Positions 13,110 through 21,967 of a DNA stretch of 64,000 bases are shown piece by piece. The notes beneath the pieces were generated by a model that had not been told where the DNA came from, searched no databases, and saw nothing but the letters and a program-made list of their open reading frames with translations. Position 1 is the first letter of the stretch. Each line of letters opens with the position of its first letter. Position numbers and translations under genes: made by a program. This stretch comes from Rhodopseudomonas sp. BAL398 (GTDB taxonomy: Bacteria > Pseudomonadota > Alphaproteobacteria > Rhizobiales > Xanthobacteraceae): contig NZ_CP133111.1 of the NCBI RefSeq assembly GCF_033001325.1, forward strand, positions 310,001 to 374,000, written 5' to 3'.

Positions 13110-15059
13110 ATGAACCTGTACAAAAAAGCTGCCGAACTGGGAATCCAGACCGAATTTTTTGATGGCCAAGGTCAACGCCATGTCACCGCCCCCGCCGCAC
13201 TGAAATTGATTCTCGACGCGATGCCGATGCTGGCGCCGCGGCGGTTTCTGGATCACGTCGTCGTCGCGCGTATTGGCGATCAATGCCAGTATAAACTATC
13301 CGACGCCGTCGCATTTCCGTTACATTGGCAGATCATGTCGGATGCCGAGATCGTCGCGGAAGGCACCACCGAGCAGCGCGATGTGTCACTGCCCACGACG
13401 CTGCCGGCGGGGCTGTTTCAGCTCGCGCTCACGGATGCCGACGGAGTGTGCGAACAAGCGCCGCTGATCATTGCGCCGCCCCGGGCCTTTGCGGGCGATT
13501 TCGATCGGTCCTGGATTCTGGCGGTGCAGCTTTATGGCGTGCGCTCGTCACACAATTGGGGGATCGGCGATTTTACCGATCTGGAGCGGCTGATCGACCT
13601 GGCGGCGGATCTCGGCGCAGACGGCGTCGGGCTCAATCCGTTGCATGCGCTGTTCGACGACCGGCCGTCTGATTGCAGCCCCTATTCGCCGAACAGTCGA
13701 CTGTTTCTCAATCCGCTCTATATCGACGTCGAGAAACTGCCGGAATATTCCGCAGCGGGGCAGGCCGAACCGCACGGCCTCGGTTTCGGCGACACTATCG
13801 ATTACACCGCAATCGCCGATGCCAAATGGCCGGCGCTGCGGTTGGCGTTCGACAATTTTCGTACCAAATCGACCACCAAGCGGCGCGCGGCGTTCAACGA
13901 ATTTCGCCGGCAACGCGCGCCTTTGCTGTCCCGCTTTGCCTGTTTCGAAGCGTTGCGGCACCGATTGGCGCGGCCCTGGTGGGAATGGCCGGAGGAGTTG
14001 CGCCAACCCGACGACGCGCAATGCGCCCGATTGCGCGAAGGGCCGGACGCCGAAGACATCGCATTCATCGAATATGTGCAGTGGTGCGCTGACGATCAAT
14101 TGCGCCTCTGTCATGAACGCGCGGCCGATCGCGGCCTCAAGGTCGGACTCTATCTCGACGTCGCGGTCGGCGTGCAGAGCGACGGCTTCGACGCCTGGAA
14201 CGAGCAGGTGGCGATTTCCCGGCATTTGTCGGTGGGCGCGCCGCCGGACCAGCTCAATTCCGCTGGCCAGAACTGGGGGCTCGCCGGGTTCAATGCCGCC
14301 GGGCTGGAGGTCACCTCGTTCGAGCCGTTTCGCCAGATGCTGCGCGCGGCGATGCGTTACGCCGGCGCGATCCGGCTCGATCACGTGCTTGGCCTGAACC
14401 GGCTCTATCTGGTGCCGTCCGGCTTCGCCGCCGACCAGGGCGTCTATGTGCAGATGCCGTTCGAGGCGCTGCTGGCGATCACCGCGCAGGAAAGCGTGGC
14501 CAATCGCTGCGTGGTGATCGGCGAAGACCTCGGTACCGTACCGGACGGATTCCGCGAGCAGCTCGGAGCGTGGGGGATCTGGTCGTACCGGGTGATGATG
14601 TTCGAACGGCATTATCACGAAGGCTGGTTCTTCGGCATCGATCACTATCCGCCCGAGGCGCTGGTGACCTTCAACACCCACGATCTGGCGACCTATGCGG
14701 GCTGGCGCGGCTTTGCCGATCTGCATTTCAAGCGCTCGATCGGGATGGACCCCGGCGAAAGCGACGAGGCGCGGGCGCAGGCGCTGACCATGCTCGGCCA
14801 CGCGCTGCGCCATCACGGCATCGCGCGTGAGGATTTCTACGGTGTGGTGACGTTCCTGGCGCGGACCCGGTCGCGGCTGCTGGCGATCGCGCTGGAAGAT
14901 CTCTTGAAAGTGCTCGATCAACCCAATATTCCCGGCACCGTCAACGAGCATCCGAATTGGCGCCGCCGGCTGCCGCTGCCTGTCGACGAGATTGCGGCGG
15001 CGATCGACGGCGAGGCCTTGCGCACGGCGATCGCGGGCCGTGCCAAGCCGGCCACCTAA
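13110..15059 (+). CDS. malQ: 4-alpha-glucanotransferase (amylomaltase) MalQ
   Basis: GH77 enzyme that disproportionates maltodextrins, transferring glucanosyl chains and releasing glucose. 649 aa from ATG 13110 (MNLYKKAAELGIQTEFFDGQ), chosen because family conservation begins here; in-frame starts at 13062 (ATG) and 13035 (TTG) add unconserved residues. Visible motifs: YGVRSSHNWGIGDFTDL, SPYSPNSRLFLNPLYID, AIRLDHVLGLNRLYLVPSG (nucleophile Asp), VVIGEDLGTVPDGF (acid Glu) and VTFNTHDLATYAGW. It lies 27 bases upstream of the GH15 gene in the same direction. Confidence 0.95.
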   Translation: MNLYKKAAELGIQTEFFDGQGQRHVTAPAALKLILDAMPMLAPRRFLDHVVVARIGDQCQYKLSDAVAFPLHWQIMSDAEIVAEGTTEQRDVSLPTTLPAGLFQLALTDADGVCEQAPLIIAPPRAFAGDFDRSWILAVQLYGVRSSHNWGIGDFTDLERLIDLAADLGADGVGLNPLHALFDDRPSDCSPYSPNSRLFLNPLYIDVEKLPEYSAAGQAEPHGLGFGDTIDYTAIADAKWPALRLAFDNFRTKSTTKRRAAFNEFRRQRAPLLSRFACFEALRHRLARPWWEWPEELRQPDDAQCARLREGPDAEDIAFIEYVQWCADDQLRLCHERAADRGLKVGLYLDVAVGVQSDGFDAWNEQVAISRHLSVGAPPDQLNSAGQNWGLAGFNAAGLEVTSFEPFRQMLRAAMRYAGAIRLDHVLGLNRLYLVPSGFAADQGVYVQMPFEALLAITAQESVANRCVVIGEDLGTVPDGFREQLGAWGIWSYRVMMFERHYHEGWFFGIDHYPPEALVTFNTHDLATYAGWRGFADLHFKRSIGMDPGESDEARAQALTMLGHALRHHGIAREDFYGVVTFLARTRSRLLAIALEDLLKVLDQPNIPGTVNEHPNWRRRLPLPVDEIAAAIDGEALRTAIAGRAKPAT

Positions 15060-15086
15060 TCGCCAACTCCATCACGGTGAGATGAT

Positions 15087-16889
15087 TTGAGCAGCAAGAT
15101 TGAAGATTACGGCCTGATCGGCGATTGCGAAACCGCGGCCCTGGTGGGGCGCGACGGCTCGATCGACTGGCTGTGCTGGCCGTCATTCGATTCCGAAGCC
15201 TGCTTCGCCGCGCTGCTCGGCACGCCGGAGAACGGCCGCTGGAAGATCGCGCCCGAGGGTGAGATCACCTCATGCTCGCGCAGCTACCGCGGCGCCTCGC
15301 TGATTCTGGAAACCTGCTTCGAGACCGCCGACGGCGCCGTCACGGTGATCGATTTCATGCCGCCGCGCGGCAGCGTGTCCGACGTGGTCAGACTGGTCCG
15401 CGGCGAGCGGGGCCGCGTCAAGATGCGGATGGAGCTGATCATTCGCTTCGGCTTCGGCGCCGACATCCCCTGGGTGAAGCGGACCGAGGACGGCGCGCTG
15501 CTGGCGGTTTGCGGTCCCGATATGATCGTGCTGCACACGCCGATCGAGACCACCGGCAAGGACCTGACCACGATCGCCGAGTTCGACGTCGGCGAGGGTG
15601 AGACCGTGCCGTTTGTGATCAGCTACTCGGCGTCGCATCTGGCGGTGCCGACGGCGATCGACCCGCAGCAGGCGCTGCGCGACACCGTCGAATTCTGGGC
15701 TGACTGGTCCGGGCGCTGCACTTATCAAGGCGAGTACGGCGACGTGGTGACGCGCTCGCTGATCACCCTGAAGGCGCTGACCTTCGCGCCCTCCGGCGGC
15801 ATCGTCGCGGCGCCGACCACGTCGTTGCCGGAGAAACTCGGCGGCGCGCGCAATTGGGATTACCGCTTCTGCTGGCTGCGCGACGCCACCTTCACGCTGC
15901 TGGCGCTGATGAATTCCGGTTATACGGAAGAAGCCACCGCCTGGCATGACTGGCTGCTGCGCGCAGTCGCGGGCGCTCCCGCCAACATGCAGATCATGTA
16001 CGGCATTCTCGGCCAGCGCCGGCTGATGGAATGGGAAGCGGACTGGCTGCCGGGTTACGAGGGCGCCAAGCCGGTGCGGATCGGCAACGCCGCCCACGCG
16101 CAGATGCAGCTTGATGTCTACGGCGAATTGATCGACGCGTTCCACCAGTGGCGCGTGTCCGATCTCAAACTCGACGGCGAGTCGTGGGCGATGGAATGCG
16201 CCGTCATGGACCATCTCGCCAAGATCTGGCACGAGCCCGATAGCGGCATCTGGGAGCTGCGCGGCCCCGGCCGGCACTACGTCTCGTCCAAGGTGATGTG
16301 CTGGGTGGCGTTCGATCGCGGCATCAAGAGCGCGGAGCGCTTCGGTCTCGAGGCCCCGCTGGAGCGCTGGCGGGCGTTGCGCGATCAGATCCACCACGAC
16401 GTCTGCGACAACGGCTTCGACGCCGAGCAGAACTGCTTTGTCGAATCCTATGGCAGCACGGTGCTGGATGCGAGCGTCCTGCTGATGCCGTCGGTGGGTT
16501 TCCTGCCGGCGTCCGATCCCCGCGTGCAGGGCACGCTGGCGGCGACCGAACGTCATCTGATGCGGGACGGTTTCGTGCTGCGGCACGACCCGCGCAAGCA
16601 TTGGGACGAGACCCAGCCGATCGAAGGCGCGTTCCTGGCCTGCAGCCTATGGCTCGCTGACGCCTATGTGTTGGCGGGCGAGATCGACAAGGCCAAGGAG
16701 TTGTTCTATCGGGTCGCGGGGGTGGCCAATGATATCGGATTGTTGTCGGAAGAATACGACACCGACGCCAAGCGCCAGACCGGCAATTTTCCGCAGGCGT
16801 TGACCCATATCGCGATGATCAACACCGCGCACAACCTCACCGCGGCGCGCAAATCCGCCGATAAGCCGGCCACCCAGCGCTCAAAATAG
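15087..16889 (+). CDS. Glycoside hydrolase family 15 protein (glucoamylase / trehalase-like)
   Basis: 600 aa, GH15 family. The start is a TTG preceded by GGTGAGATGA as ribosome site; no ATG fits. The N-terminal beta domain has YGLIGDCETAALVGRDGSID. The (alpha/alpha)6 barrel has GGARNWDYRFCWLRDATFTL, the first catalytic Glu region DSGIWELRGPGRHYVSSKVM and the second Glu in QPIEGAFLACSLWLADAY. Bacterial relatives hydrolyse terminal alpha-glucosidic bonds of maltodextrin or, in some actinobacteria, trehalose; sequence alone does not decide. No signal peptide, so cytoplasmic. The last codons are duplicated 163 bases downstream (separate entry). Confidence 0.9.
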   Translation: MSSKIEDYGLIGDCETAALVGRDGSIDWLCWPSFDSEACFAALLGTPENGRWKIAPEGEITSCSRSYRGASLILETCFETADGAVTVIDFMPPRGSVSDVVRLVRGERGRVKMRMELIIRFGFGADIPWVKRTEDGALLAVCGPDMIVLHTPIETTGKDLTTIAEFDVGEGETVPFVISYSASHLAVPTAIDPQQALRDTVEFWADWSGRCTYQGEYGDVVTRSLITLKALTFAPSGGIVAAPTTSLPEKLGGARNWDYRFCWLRDATFTLLALMNSGYTEEATAWHDWLLRAVAGAPANMQIMYGILGQRRLMEWEADWLPGYEGAKPVRIGNAAHAQMQLDVYGELIDAFHQWRVSDLKLDGESWAMECAVMDHLAKIWHEPDSGIWELRGPGRHYVSSKVMCWVAFDRGIKSAERFGLEAPLERWRALRDQIHHDVCDNGFDAEQNCFVESYGSTVLDASVLLMPSVGFLPASDPRVQGTLAATERHLMRDGFVLRHDPRKHWDETQPIEGAFLACSLWLADAYVLAGEIDKAKELFYRVAGVANDIGLLSEEYDTDAKRQTGNFPQALTHIAMINTAHNLTAARKSADKPATQRSK

Positions 16890-17058
16890 CGCCGCCTGCG
16901 CACTGAAGACGTCACGAATTAAGGCGAGACGCGTCCCGGGCGCGGTGCAGCACGCAGTGCTGCTCCGCAGAACCGGGATCCCGCTTTTGCATGTCCCGAA
17001 AACCGGGGACTGCAATTCCCCTGATAATCCGGCAACCCAGCGCTCGAAGTAGCGGCGC
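16860..17058 (+). repeat. Direct repeat copying the 3' end of the GH15 gene
   Basis: Bases 16860-16895, spanning the last nine codons and stop of the GH15 gene, recur at 17023-17058 with 31 of 36 bases identical (GATAAGCCGGCCACCCAGCG versus GATAATCCGGCAACCCAGCG at the left end). Offset 163 bases. The duplicate sits in non-coding sequence just before a palindromic repeat. A slipped duplication, a target duplication around an inserted segment, or a short dispersed repeat could each explain it. Confidence 0.7.
16931..16982. repeat. Palindromic intergenic repeat (CCCGGG...GCAGCAC/GTGCTGC type)
   Basis: A dyad with outer arms near GTCCCGG/CCGGGAT and an inner perfect stem GCAGCAC-GCA-GTGCTGC. It resembles a repeat I recall as frequent between genes in Bradyrhizobium and Rhodopseudomonas. 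It occupies the insert between the two copies of the GH15 3' end and could act as a hairpin behind that gene. Confidence 0.6.
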
Positions 17059-17080
17059 GCCAGCGCGTGAGGATCCGCTT

Positions 17081-17200
17081 CGTCATTGCGAGCGGAGGGC
17101 GGCGCGCAGCGCCGTCCGAAGCGAAGCAATTCAGGAGCGTCACACCGAGACTTCTCGTGCAGTCCTGGATTGCTTCGTCGCTGCGCTCCTCGCAATGACG
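17081..17200. repeat. Palindromic intergenic repeat, copy R1
   Basis: Ends CGTCATTGCGAG and CTCGCAATGACG are perfect reverse complements. An inner CCTGGATTGCTTCGTCG segment mirrors GAAGCAATTCAG. A GC-rich side arm GGGCGGCGCGCAGCGCCGTCC is inserted on the left. First of seven members in this window. It lies between the convergent GH15 and Cof-phosphatase genes, with no outer TCTGAC ends. Confidence 0.9.
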
Positions 17201-17220
17201 ACCGCGATGGACGTGGTTGT

Positions 17221-18033
17221 TCAGCCCTCGCCGTTGCGCGCCAGGATGTAGTCGACCGCGCCGGCGAAGCCGTCGTCTTCGTTGCTGCCGGTGACGTGGC
17301 TGGCGCAGCGCTTGACGTCGTCGGTGGCGTTGCCCATCGCGACCGACAGGCCGCTGACCCGAAACATCGCGAGATCATTCTGCATGTCGCCGATGGTGGC
17401 GATGGCGTCGGTGGAGATATCGAGACGCTTGGCCATCGCCTGGACGAAGGTGCCCTTGTTACGGCCTGGCGGGGTAACGTCGAGATAATAGCTCTGCGAC
17501 CGGATCGCGAAGGCCTGATCGCCGAGCTCGGCCTGCAGGGCCTGTTCGCAGCGCTCCAGCAAGGCGGCGTCGGCGCTGGCGCCGACGATCTTGCAGGCGC
17601 TGTCCGCCAGCGGGGCGAAATCCTCAACCTGCGTCGGATCGAAGTGGATGGTGTCGCGCTCATGCGGCACATATTTGCCGTCGTCGCGGCGGATGAACCA
17701 ATTGTCATTGGTGAACAGCCAGATGTCGACGCCGAATTGCTCGAGCAGCGTCAGGGTGATCTGCACCGCCGGGGCGGGGATCAACGACTGGTCCAGCACT
17801 TCGAGCGAGGGATCGAGAATCGAACTGCCGTTGAACGGCCCGACCGGCAGCGTGATGCCGAGCGGTTCGATCAGCCATTGCATGCCGATCGCCGGCCTGC
17901 TGCTGGTGATGGTGAAGCCAATGCCGGCGGCGCGCAGCCGCGCCACCGCGGCCAGCGCGGCATCGGTCAATTGCTTGTCCGGCGTCACCAACGTGCCGTC
18001 GACATCGGAAATCACGAGAGCGATTTGGCTCAT
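17221..18033 (-). CDS. Cof-type HAD-IIB sugar-phosphate phosphatase
   Basis: 270 aa haloacid-dehalogenase hydrolase. Start MSQIALVISDVDGTLVTPDK contains motif I (DxDGT, nucleophile Asp). TITSSRPA is motif II. A lysine-containing segment RNKGTFVQAMAKRLDI and the GDMQNDLAMF metal-binding motif IV place it in the Cof/IIB subfamily, with the cap domain between motifs II and III. Such enzymes dephosphorylate hexose or pentose phosphates. Being last in the pgl/zwf/gnd operon suggests a role in relieving sugar-phosphate stress, which is inference. An upstream in-frame extension is antisense-like Arg-rich sequence and was dropped. Confidence 0.88.
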   Translation of the reverse strand: MSQIALVISDVDGTLVTPDKQLTDAALAAVARLRAAGIGFTITSSRPAIGMQWLIEPLGITLPVGPFNGSSILDPSLEVLDQSLIPAPAVQITLTLLEQFGVDIWLFTNDNWFIRRDDGKYVPHERDTIHFDPTQVEDFAPLADSACKIVGASADAALLERCEQALQAELGDQAFAIRSQSYYLDVTPPGRNKGTFVQAMAKRLDISTDAIATIGDMQNDLAMFRVSGLSVAMGNATDDVKRCASHVTGSNEDDGFAGAVDYILARNGEG

Positions 18034-18041
18034 GGGAAAAA

Positions 18042-18575
18042 TTATCCTTGGGTTACGCCGAGCGGCGCGAGTCGGCCGACAATGGCGCTGACGATCGCGT
18101 CGACGGAATCGTCGATCGCCACCGTAACAGGTTTCTCGTCGGCGCCGGGCGCCTCGAGCGTGGCGAACTGGCTGTCGAGCAGCCCCGGCGGCATGAAATG
18201 ATTCTTGCGCGCCGCCATCCGCTTCGCGATCAAGTCGCGGCTGCCGTCGAGATAGACGATCCGCACGTCGGCGCGGCCGTGGACCAGGATGTCGCGATAG
18301 GCCCGCTTCAGCGCCGAACAGGCGATCACCAGATGGCCGCCCGCCGCGGCGACGCGGTCGATCTCGTCGGCGATCGCGTGCAGCCACGGCCAGCGGTCGT
18401 CGTCTGTGAGTGGATGGCCGGCGCTCATCTTGGCGACATTGCTGGCAGGGTGAAAGCGGTCGCCGTCCTCATAGGTCCAGCCCAGTCGGTCGGCCAGCGC
18501 GGCGGCGATCGTGCTCTTGCCGGAGCCAGAGACGCCCATCACGATCAACGCGCGGGGCTTGGTCTCATCCGCCAT
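18042..18575 (-). CDS. gntK: Gluconokinase (GntK family)
   Basis: Phosphorylates gluconate to 6-phosphogluconate with ATP, delivering it to Gnd. 177 aa from MADETKPRALIVMGVSGSGK. The P-loop is GVSGSGKST. YEDGDRFHPASNVAKMSAGHPLTDDDRWPWL is the hallmark gluconate-binding region, and VIACSALKRAYRDILV completes the signature. The start overlaps the 3' end of pgl by 11 bases and the stop lies 8 bases before the Cof gene. Gluconate can also arise from lactonase leakage, which fits its placement next to pgl. Confidence 0.94.
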   Translation of the reverse strand: MADETKPRALIVMGVSGSGKSTIAAALADRLGWTYEDGDRFHPASNVAKMSAGHPLTDDDRWPWLHAIADEIDRVAAAGGHLVIACSALKRAYRDILVHGRADVRIVYLDGSRDLIAKRMAARKNHFMPPGLLDSQFATLEAPGADEKPVTVAIDDSVDAIVSAIVGRLAPLGVTQG

Positions 18576-19308
18576 GAAAACTCTCGGGCAAGGCCGCCTG
18601 ATCGAGCAGCCAGACCGTCTTGCCATTGGATCGTGCGCGGCCGGCTGGAAGGTCTTCGCCGCTCAGGACCCGGCTGGCGATCTCGCGCTTGCTGTCGCCG
18701 CTGACCAGAAACAGCATCTCCTCGCAGGAGGCGAGGGCAGGGAGCGTCAGGGTGACGCGCGGCACGAACGGTTCGACATTGGCGCGCGGCACGCCGACCA
18801 CCCAGCGCGCACGCTCGTCGAGTGCGGGCGCGCCGGGAAACAACGAGGCGGTGTGGCCGTCGGGGCCGACGCCCATCAGCACCAGATCGAACAGTGGCCG
18901 CTGCGGGTCGAATTGCCCGGCGCCATAATAGGCCTGCAACGTCGCTTGATAGCTGCGAGCGGCTTCGTCCGGCGAGGCGAGGTCGGTCGGGATCGGATGG
19001 ATATTGGCCGCGGGCGCCCGGCCATCGAGAAACGTCTTCTGCGCGATGGTCATGTTGTTGCGCGGATCGTCGCTCGGAACGAAGCGCTCGTCGCCGATGA
19101 ACCAGTGCACCCGCGCCCACGGAATCCGGTGCTCGAATTCGCCGGCCAGCAATTCGTAGAGCCGTTTCGGGCCGGAGCCGCCGGTGAGACAGATCGCCGG
19201 ATGATCGTGACGCAGCTCGATCCGCGCGATCAGCCGCTGCGCGGCAAGCCGCGCCAAGGCCTCGGAATCGGCGGCCACAACGATGCTGCGCTGGTCATTC
19301 GTCAGCAT
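18565..19308 (-). CDS. pgl: 6-phosphogluconolactonase
   Basis: Hydrolyses 6-phosphogluconolactone from Zwf to 6-phosphogluconate. 247 aa, DevB/SOL type: ICLTGGSGPKRLYELLA near residue 45, VHWFIGDERFVPSDDPRNNM (active-site signature), LMGVGPDGHTASLFPGAPAL, and C-terminal LPALASCEEMLFLVSGDSKR. Four bases separate it from the zwf stop and it overlaps gntK, so expression is coupled with both. Confidence 0.95.
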   Translation of the reverse strand: MLTNDQRSIVVAADSEALARLAAQRLIARIELRHDHPAICLTGGSGPKRLYELLAGEFEHRIPWARVHWFIGDERFVPSDDPRNNMTIAQKTFLDGRAPAANIHPIPTDLASPDEAARSYQATLQAYYGAGQFDPQRPLFDLVLMGVGPDGHTASLFPGAPALDERARWVVGVPRANVEPFVPRVTLTLPALASCEEMLFLVSGDSKREIASRVLSGEDLPAGRARSNGKTVWLLDQAALPESFHGG

Positions 19309-19312
19309 GAGA

Positions 19313-20827
19313 CTATCCCGGCTCGCGCCAATTGCGCCCGTCGCGGCTCAACAATTTGTCCGCATCCTCGGGGCCTTCGCTGCCGGCCCGATAGGTCTGC
19401 AACCCCTTGGCGCCGGCGTTCTTCCAGGCATCGAGAAACGGCTGCACCGCGCGCCAGCCGGCCTCGACGCCGTCGGCGCGCTGGAACAGGATGTTGTCGC
19501 CGATCATGCAGTCGTGCAGCAGCGTCTCATAGCCGTTGCTCGGTGCGACGTGAAAGTAATCCTTGTATTTGAAGGTCATCTCGACGCCGTCGATGGCGAT
19601 GGTGGGGCCCGGCACCTTGGAGTTGAATTGCAGCGAAATGCCTTCGACCGGTTCGATGCCGATCACCAGATAGTTCTGCGACAATTGCTGGATCGGGGTG
19701 CAGCGGAACATCGCGAACGGCGCCTGCTTGAACTTGATCGCGACCTCGGTGCGCTTGTTGCCGAGCGCCTTGCCGGTGCGCAGATAAAACGGCACGCCGG
19801 CCCAGCGCCAATTGTCGATGGTCAGTTTCAGCGCCGCATAGGTCTCGGTGGTGCTGTCGGGATCGACGTCCTCGGTGTCGCGATAATCGTCAATGTCGGT
19901 CTCGTTGACGCGACCGGCGGTGTATTGCGCCCGTACCGAATTTTCCAGCGCCTCAGCCTCGCTCTGCACCTGGATCGCAGCCAGCACTTCGGCCTTGGCC
20001 GAGCGCACCGCATGGGCATTGAAATGCGCCGGCGGCTCCATCGCCACCAGCGAGAGCAACTGAAACAGATGGTTCGGCACCATGTCGCGCAGCGCGCCGG
20101 TCTTGTCGTAGAAGCTGCCGCGATGGCCGACGCCGAGGCGCTCGTCCACGGTGATCTGCACGTGATCGATGTGGTCGCGATTCCAGATCGGCTCGAACAT
20201 GCCGTTGGCGAAGCGCAGCACCAGGATGTTCTGCACCGTCTCCTTGCCGAGATAATGATCGATCCGGTACAGCTCGTGCTCGCCGACGATCTGCAGCAAA
20301 TGATCGTTCAGGGCCTTGGCGGAGGCCAGGTCGGTGCCGAAGGGCTTTTCGACCACCAGCCGCCGCCATGCCTCGCCGTCTTCGCGCAACAGCCCGGCGC
20401 GGCCGAGCTGGGTGCTGATCGGCGCGAAGGCATCGGGCGGCGTCGCCAGATAGAACAGCCGGTTTCCGCCGGTGTTGCGATCGGCCTCGAGCTTTTCCAG
20501 CCGCTCGCGCAGCCGGTCGAACGAGTCCGGCTCTTTGGGGTCGGCGGAGACCGCGGTGACGCAATACAGCAATCGGTTGGCGACCTCGTCGTCGACCGGC
20601 CTTGTGGCAAATTTCCGCAGCCCCTGCATCAGGCTGGCGCGCAGATCATCGCTCGCCATGTCCTGGCGGGTGATGCCGACGACGCAGAATTTCTCCGGCA
20701 GCAGATTGGCCTCGGCCAGATTGTACAAAGCAGGGATCACCAGGCGATGGGCGAGATCGCCAGTGACGCCGAAGATCACGAAGGCGCAGCCCTCGGCGAG
20801 GGTGGGGTCGGTATCCTGACTTGTCAC
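19313..20827 (-). CDS. zwf: Glucose-6-phosphate 1-dehydrogenase
   Basis: First enzyme of the oxidative pentose phosphate and Entner-Doudoroff pathways, producing NAD(P)H and 6-phosphogluconolactone. 504 aa, full length. [20 protein letters not shown] is the Rossmann dinucleotide motif at the N-terminus. [20 protein letters not shown] carries the substrate-binding active-site motif. [20 protein letters not shown] is the C-terminal signature. Its ATG overlaps the gnd stop by 4 bases, and pgl follows 4 bases later. Confidence 0.97.
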   Translation of the reverse strand: MTSQDTDPTLAEGCAFVIFGVTGDLAHRLVIPALYNLAEANLLPEKFCVVGITRQDMASDDLRASLMQGLRKFATRPVDDEVANRLLYCVTAVSADPKEPDSFDRLRERLEKLEADRNTGGNRLFYLATPPDAFAPISTQLGRAGLLREDGEAWRRLVVEKPFGTDLASAKALNDHLLQIVGEHELYRIDHYLGKETVQNILVLRFANGMFEPIWNRDHIDHVQITVDERLGVGHRGSFYDKTGALRDMVPNHLFQLLSLVAMEPPAHFNAHAVRSAKAEVLAAIQVQSEAEALENSVRAQYTAGRVNETDIDDYRDTEDVDPDSTTETYAALKLTIDNWRWAGVPFYLRTGKALGNKRTEVAIKFKQAPFAMFRCTPIQQLSQNYLVIGIEPVEGISLQFNSKVPGPTIAIDGVEMTFKYKDYFHVAPSNGYETLLHDCMIGDNILFQRADGVEAGWRAVQPFLDAWKNAGAKGLQTYRAGSEGPEDADKLLSRDGRNWREPG

Positions 20828-21861
20828 GATCGGTCGGCCTTTGATTTGATGACTTTCGGTGCGGCTTGGCGGGCGGCGTCGGGATGCTGTTGCGGCTCCT
20901 TGTGGCCACCGAAGCCGGCGCGCATCGCCGACAGAATCTTCTCGGCGAAGGTGTGGTCGCGGCGCGAGCGGAAGCGCGCATACAGCGCCGCGGTCAGCAC
21001 CTCGGCGGGCACCGCCTCGTCGATCGCCGCGTTGACGGTCCAGCGGCCCTCGCCGGAATCCTCGACGAAGCCGGAATATTCATCCAGCGTGTGGTTGTCG
21101 GCGAGCGCCGAGGCGGTGAGGTCGAGCAGCCAGGACGGGATCACGCTGCCGCGCCGCCACACTTCGGCGATGTCGGCGATATCGAGATCGAAGCGGTGTT
21201 CGGCGGGCAGCGCCTCGACATTGGCGTTCTTGAGGATGTCGAAGCCTTCCGCATAGGCCTGCATCAAGCCGTACTCGATGCCGTTATGCACCATCTTGAC
21301 AAAATGCCCGGCGCCGACCGGTCCGGAATGGATGTAGCCCTGTTCGACTCTTGGGTCGCGGCCGTCGCGGCCCGGGGTGCGATCGATCTCGCCCGCGCCC
21401 GGTGCCATGGTGGCGAAGATCGGGTCGAGCCGGTCGACCACTTTCTTGTCGCCGCCGATCATCATGCAATAGCCGCGATCGATGCCCCAGACGCCGCCGC
21501 TGGTGCCGACGTCGACGTAATGGATGCCGTTTTCCTTCAGCGCCTTGCCGCGGCGGATATCGTCCTGCCAGAAGGAGTTGCCGCCATCGATGATGACGTC
21601 GTCGGGGGCAAGCAGCTTGCCGAGCGCCGCGATCGTGGTCTCGGTGATGGCGCCGGCCGGCAGCATCACCCAGATCGCGCGCGGCGCGGTCAGCTTGGCG
21701 ACCAGATCCTCCAGCCCGGAAGCGCCGGTGGCGCCCTCGGCGGTGAGGGCGTCGACGGCCTTCTGGTCCCTGTCATAGACCACGGCGGAATGTCCGTCCT
21801 TCATGAGACGGCGGACGATATTGCCGCCCATCCGCCCCAAGCCGATCATACCAAGCTGCAT
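20824..21861 (-). CDS. gnd: 6-phosphogluconate dehydrogenase, decarboxylating (short, GndA/YqeC type)
   Basis: Oxidatively decarboxylates 6-phosphogluconate to ribulose-5-phosphate. 345 aa from ATG 21861, chosen because GGGAG precedes it and [20 protein letters not shown] is the conserved N-terminus. Other motifs: [53 protein letters not shown] (catalytic Lys) and the C-terminal FGGHKEP. It is well short of the ~470 aa E. coli enzyme, matching the short class, often NAD-dependent. The C-terminal ~20 residues are a Gln/Ala/Lys-rich tail. Confidence 0.95.
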   Translation of the reverse strand: MQLGMIGLGRMGGNIVRRLMKDGHSAVVYDRDQKAVDALTAEGATGASGLEDLVAKLTAPRAIWVMLPAGAITETTIAALGKLLAPDDVIIDGGNSFWQDDIRRGKALKENGIHYVDVGTSGGVWGIDRGYCMMIGGDKKVVDRLDPIFATMAPGAGEIDRTPGRDGRDPRVEQGYIHSGPVGAGHFVKMVHNGIEYGLMQAYAEGFDILKNANVEALPAEHRFDLDIADIAEVWRRGSVIPSWLLDLTASALADNHTLDEYSGFVEDSGEGRWTVNAAIDEAVPAEVLTAALYARFRSRRDHTFAEKILSAMRAGFGGHKEPQQHPDAARQAAPKVIKSKADRS

Positions 21862-21879
21862 CGTATCTCCCGGTGGTTG

Positions 21880-21960
21880 GTCATTGTAAGCAGCGAAGCG
21901 GCGAAGCAATCCAGGTTACGATCGTCGACTCTGGATAGCTTCGCAACACTCGCAATGACG
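21880..21960. repeat. Palindromic intergenic repeat, copy R2 (decayed)
   Basis: A diverged member of the CGTCATTGCGAG family: GTCATTGTAAGCAGCGAAGC on the left, GAAGCAATCCAGG internally, ACTCGCAATGACG on the right. Several arm mismatches mark it as old. It fills nearly the whole gap between the gnd start and the tal-pgi stop, so any transcript running through the operon includes it as a hairpin. Confidence 0.75.
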
Positions 21961-21967
21961 GTCGCGA

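Noticed and set aside
16881-17708. Minus-strand frame covering the GH15-Cof gap
   Set aside because: It overlaps the Cof phosphatase in a different frame. The shared RYFERWVAGLS peptide only reflects the direct DNA repeat.
19283-21256. 657-codon + strand frame opposite zwf and gnd
   Set aside because: Spans two well-supported genes on the other strand and resembles nothing. Gln/His/Arg-rich composition is that of a shadow.
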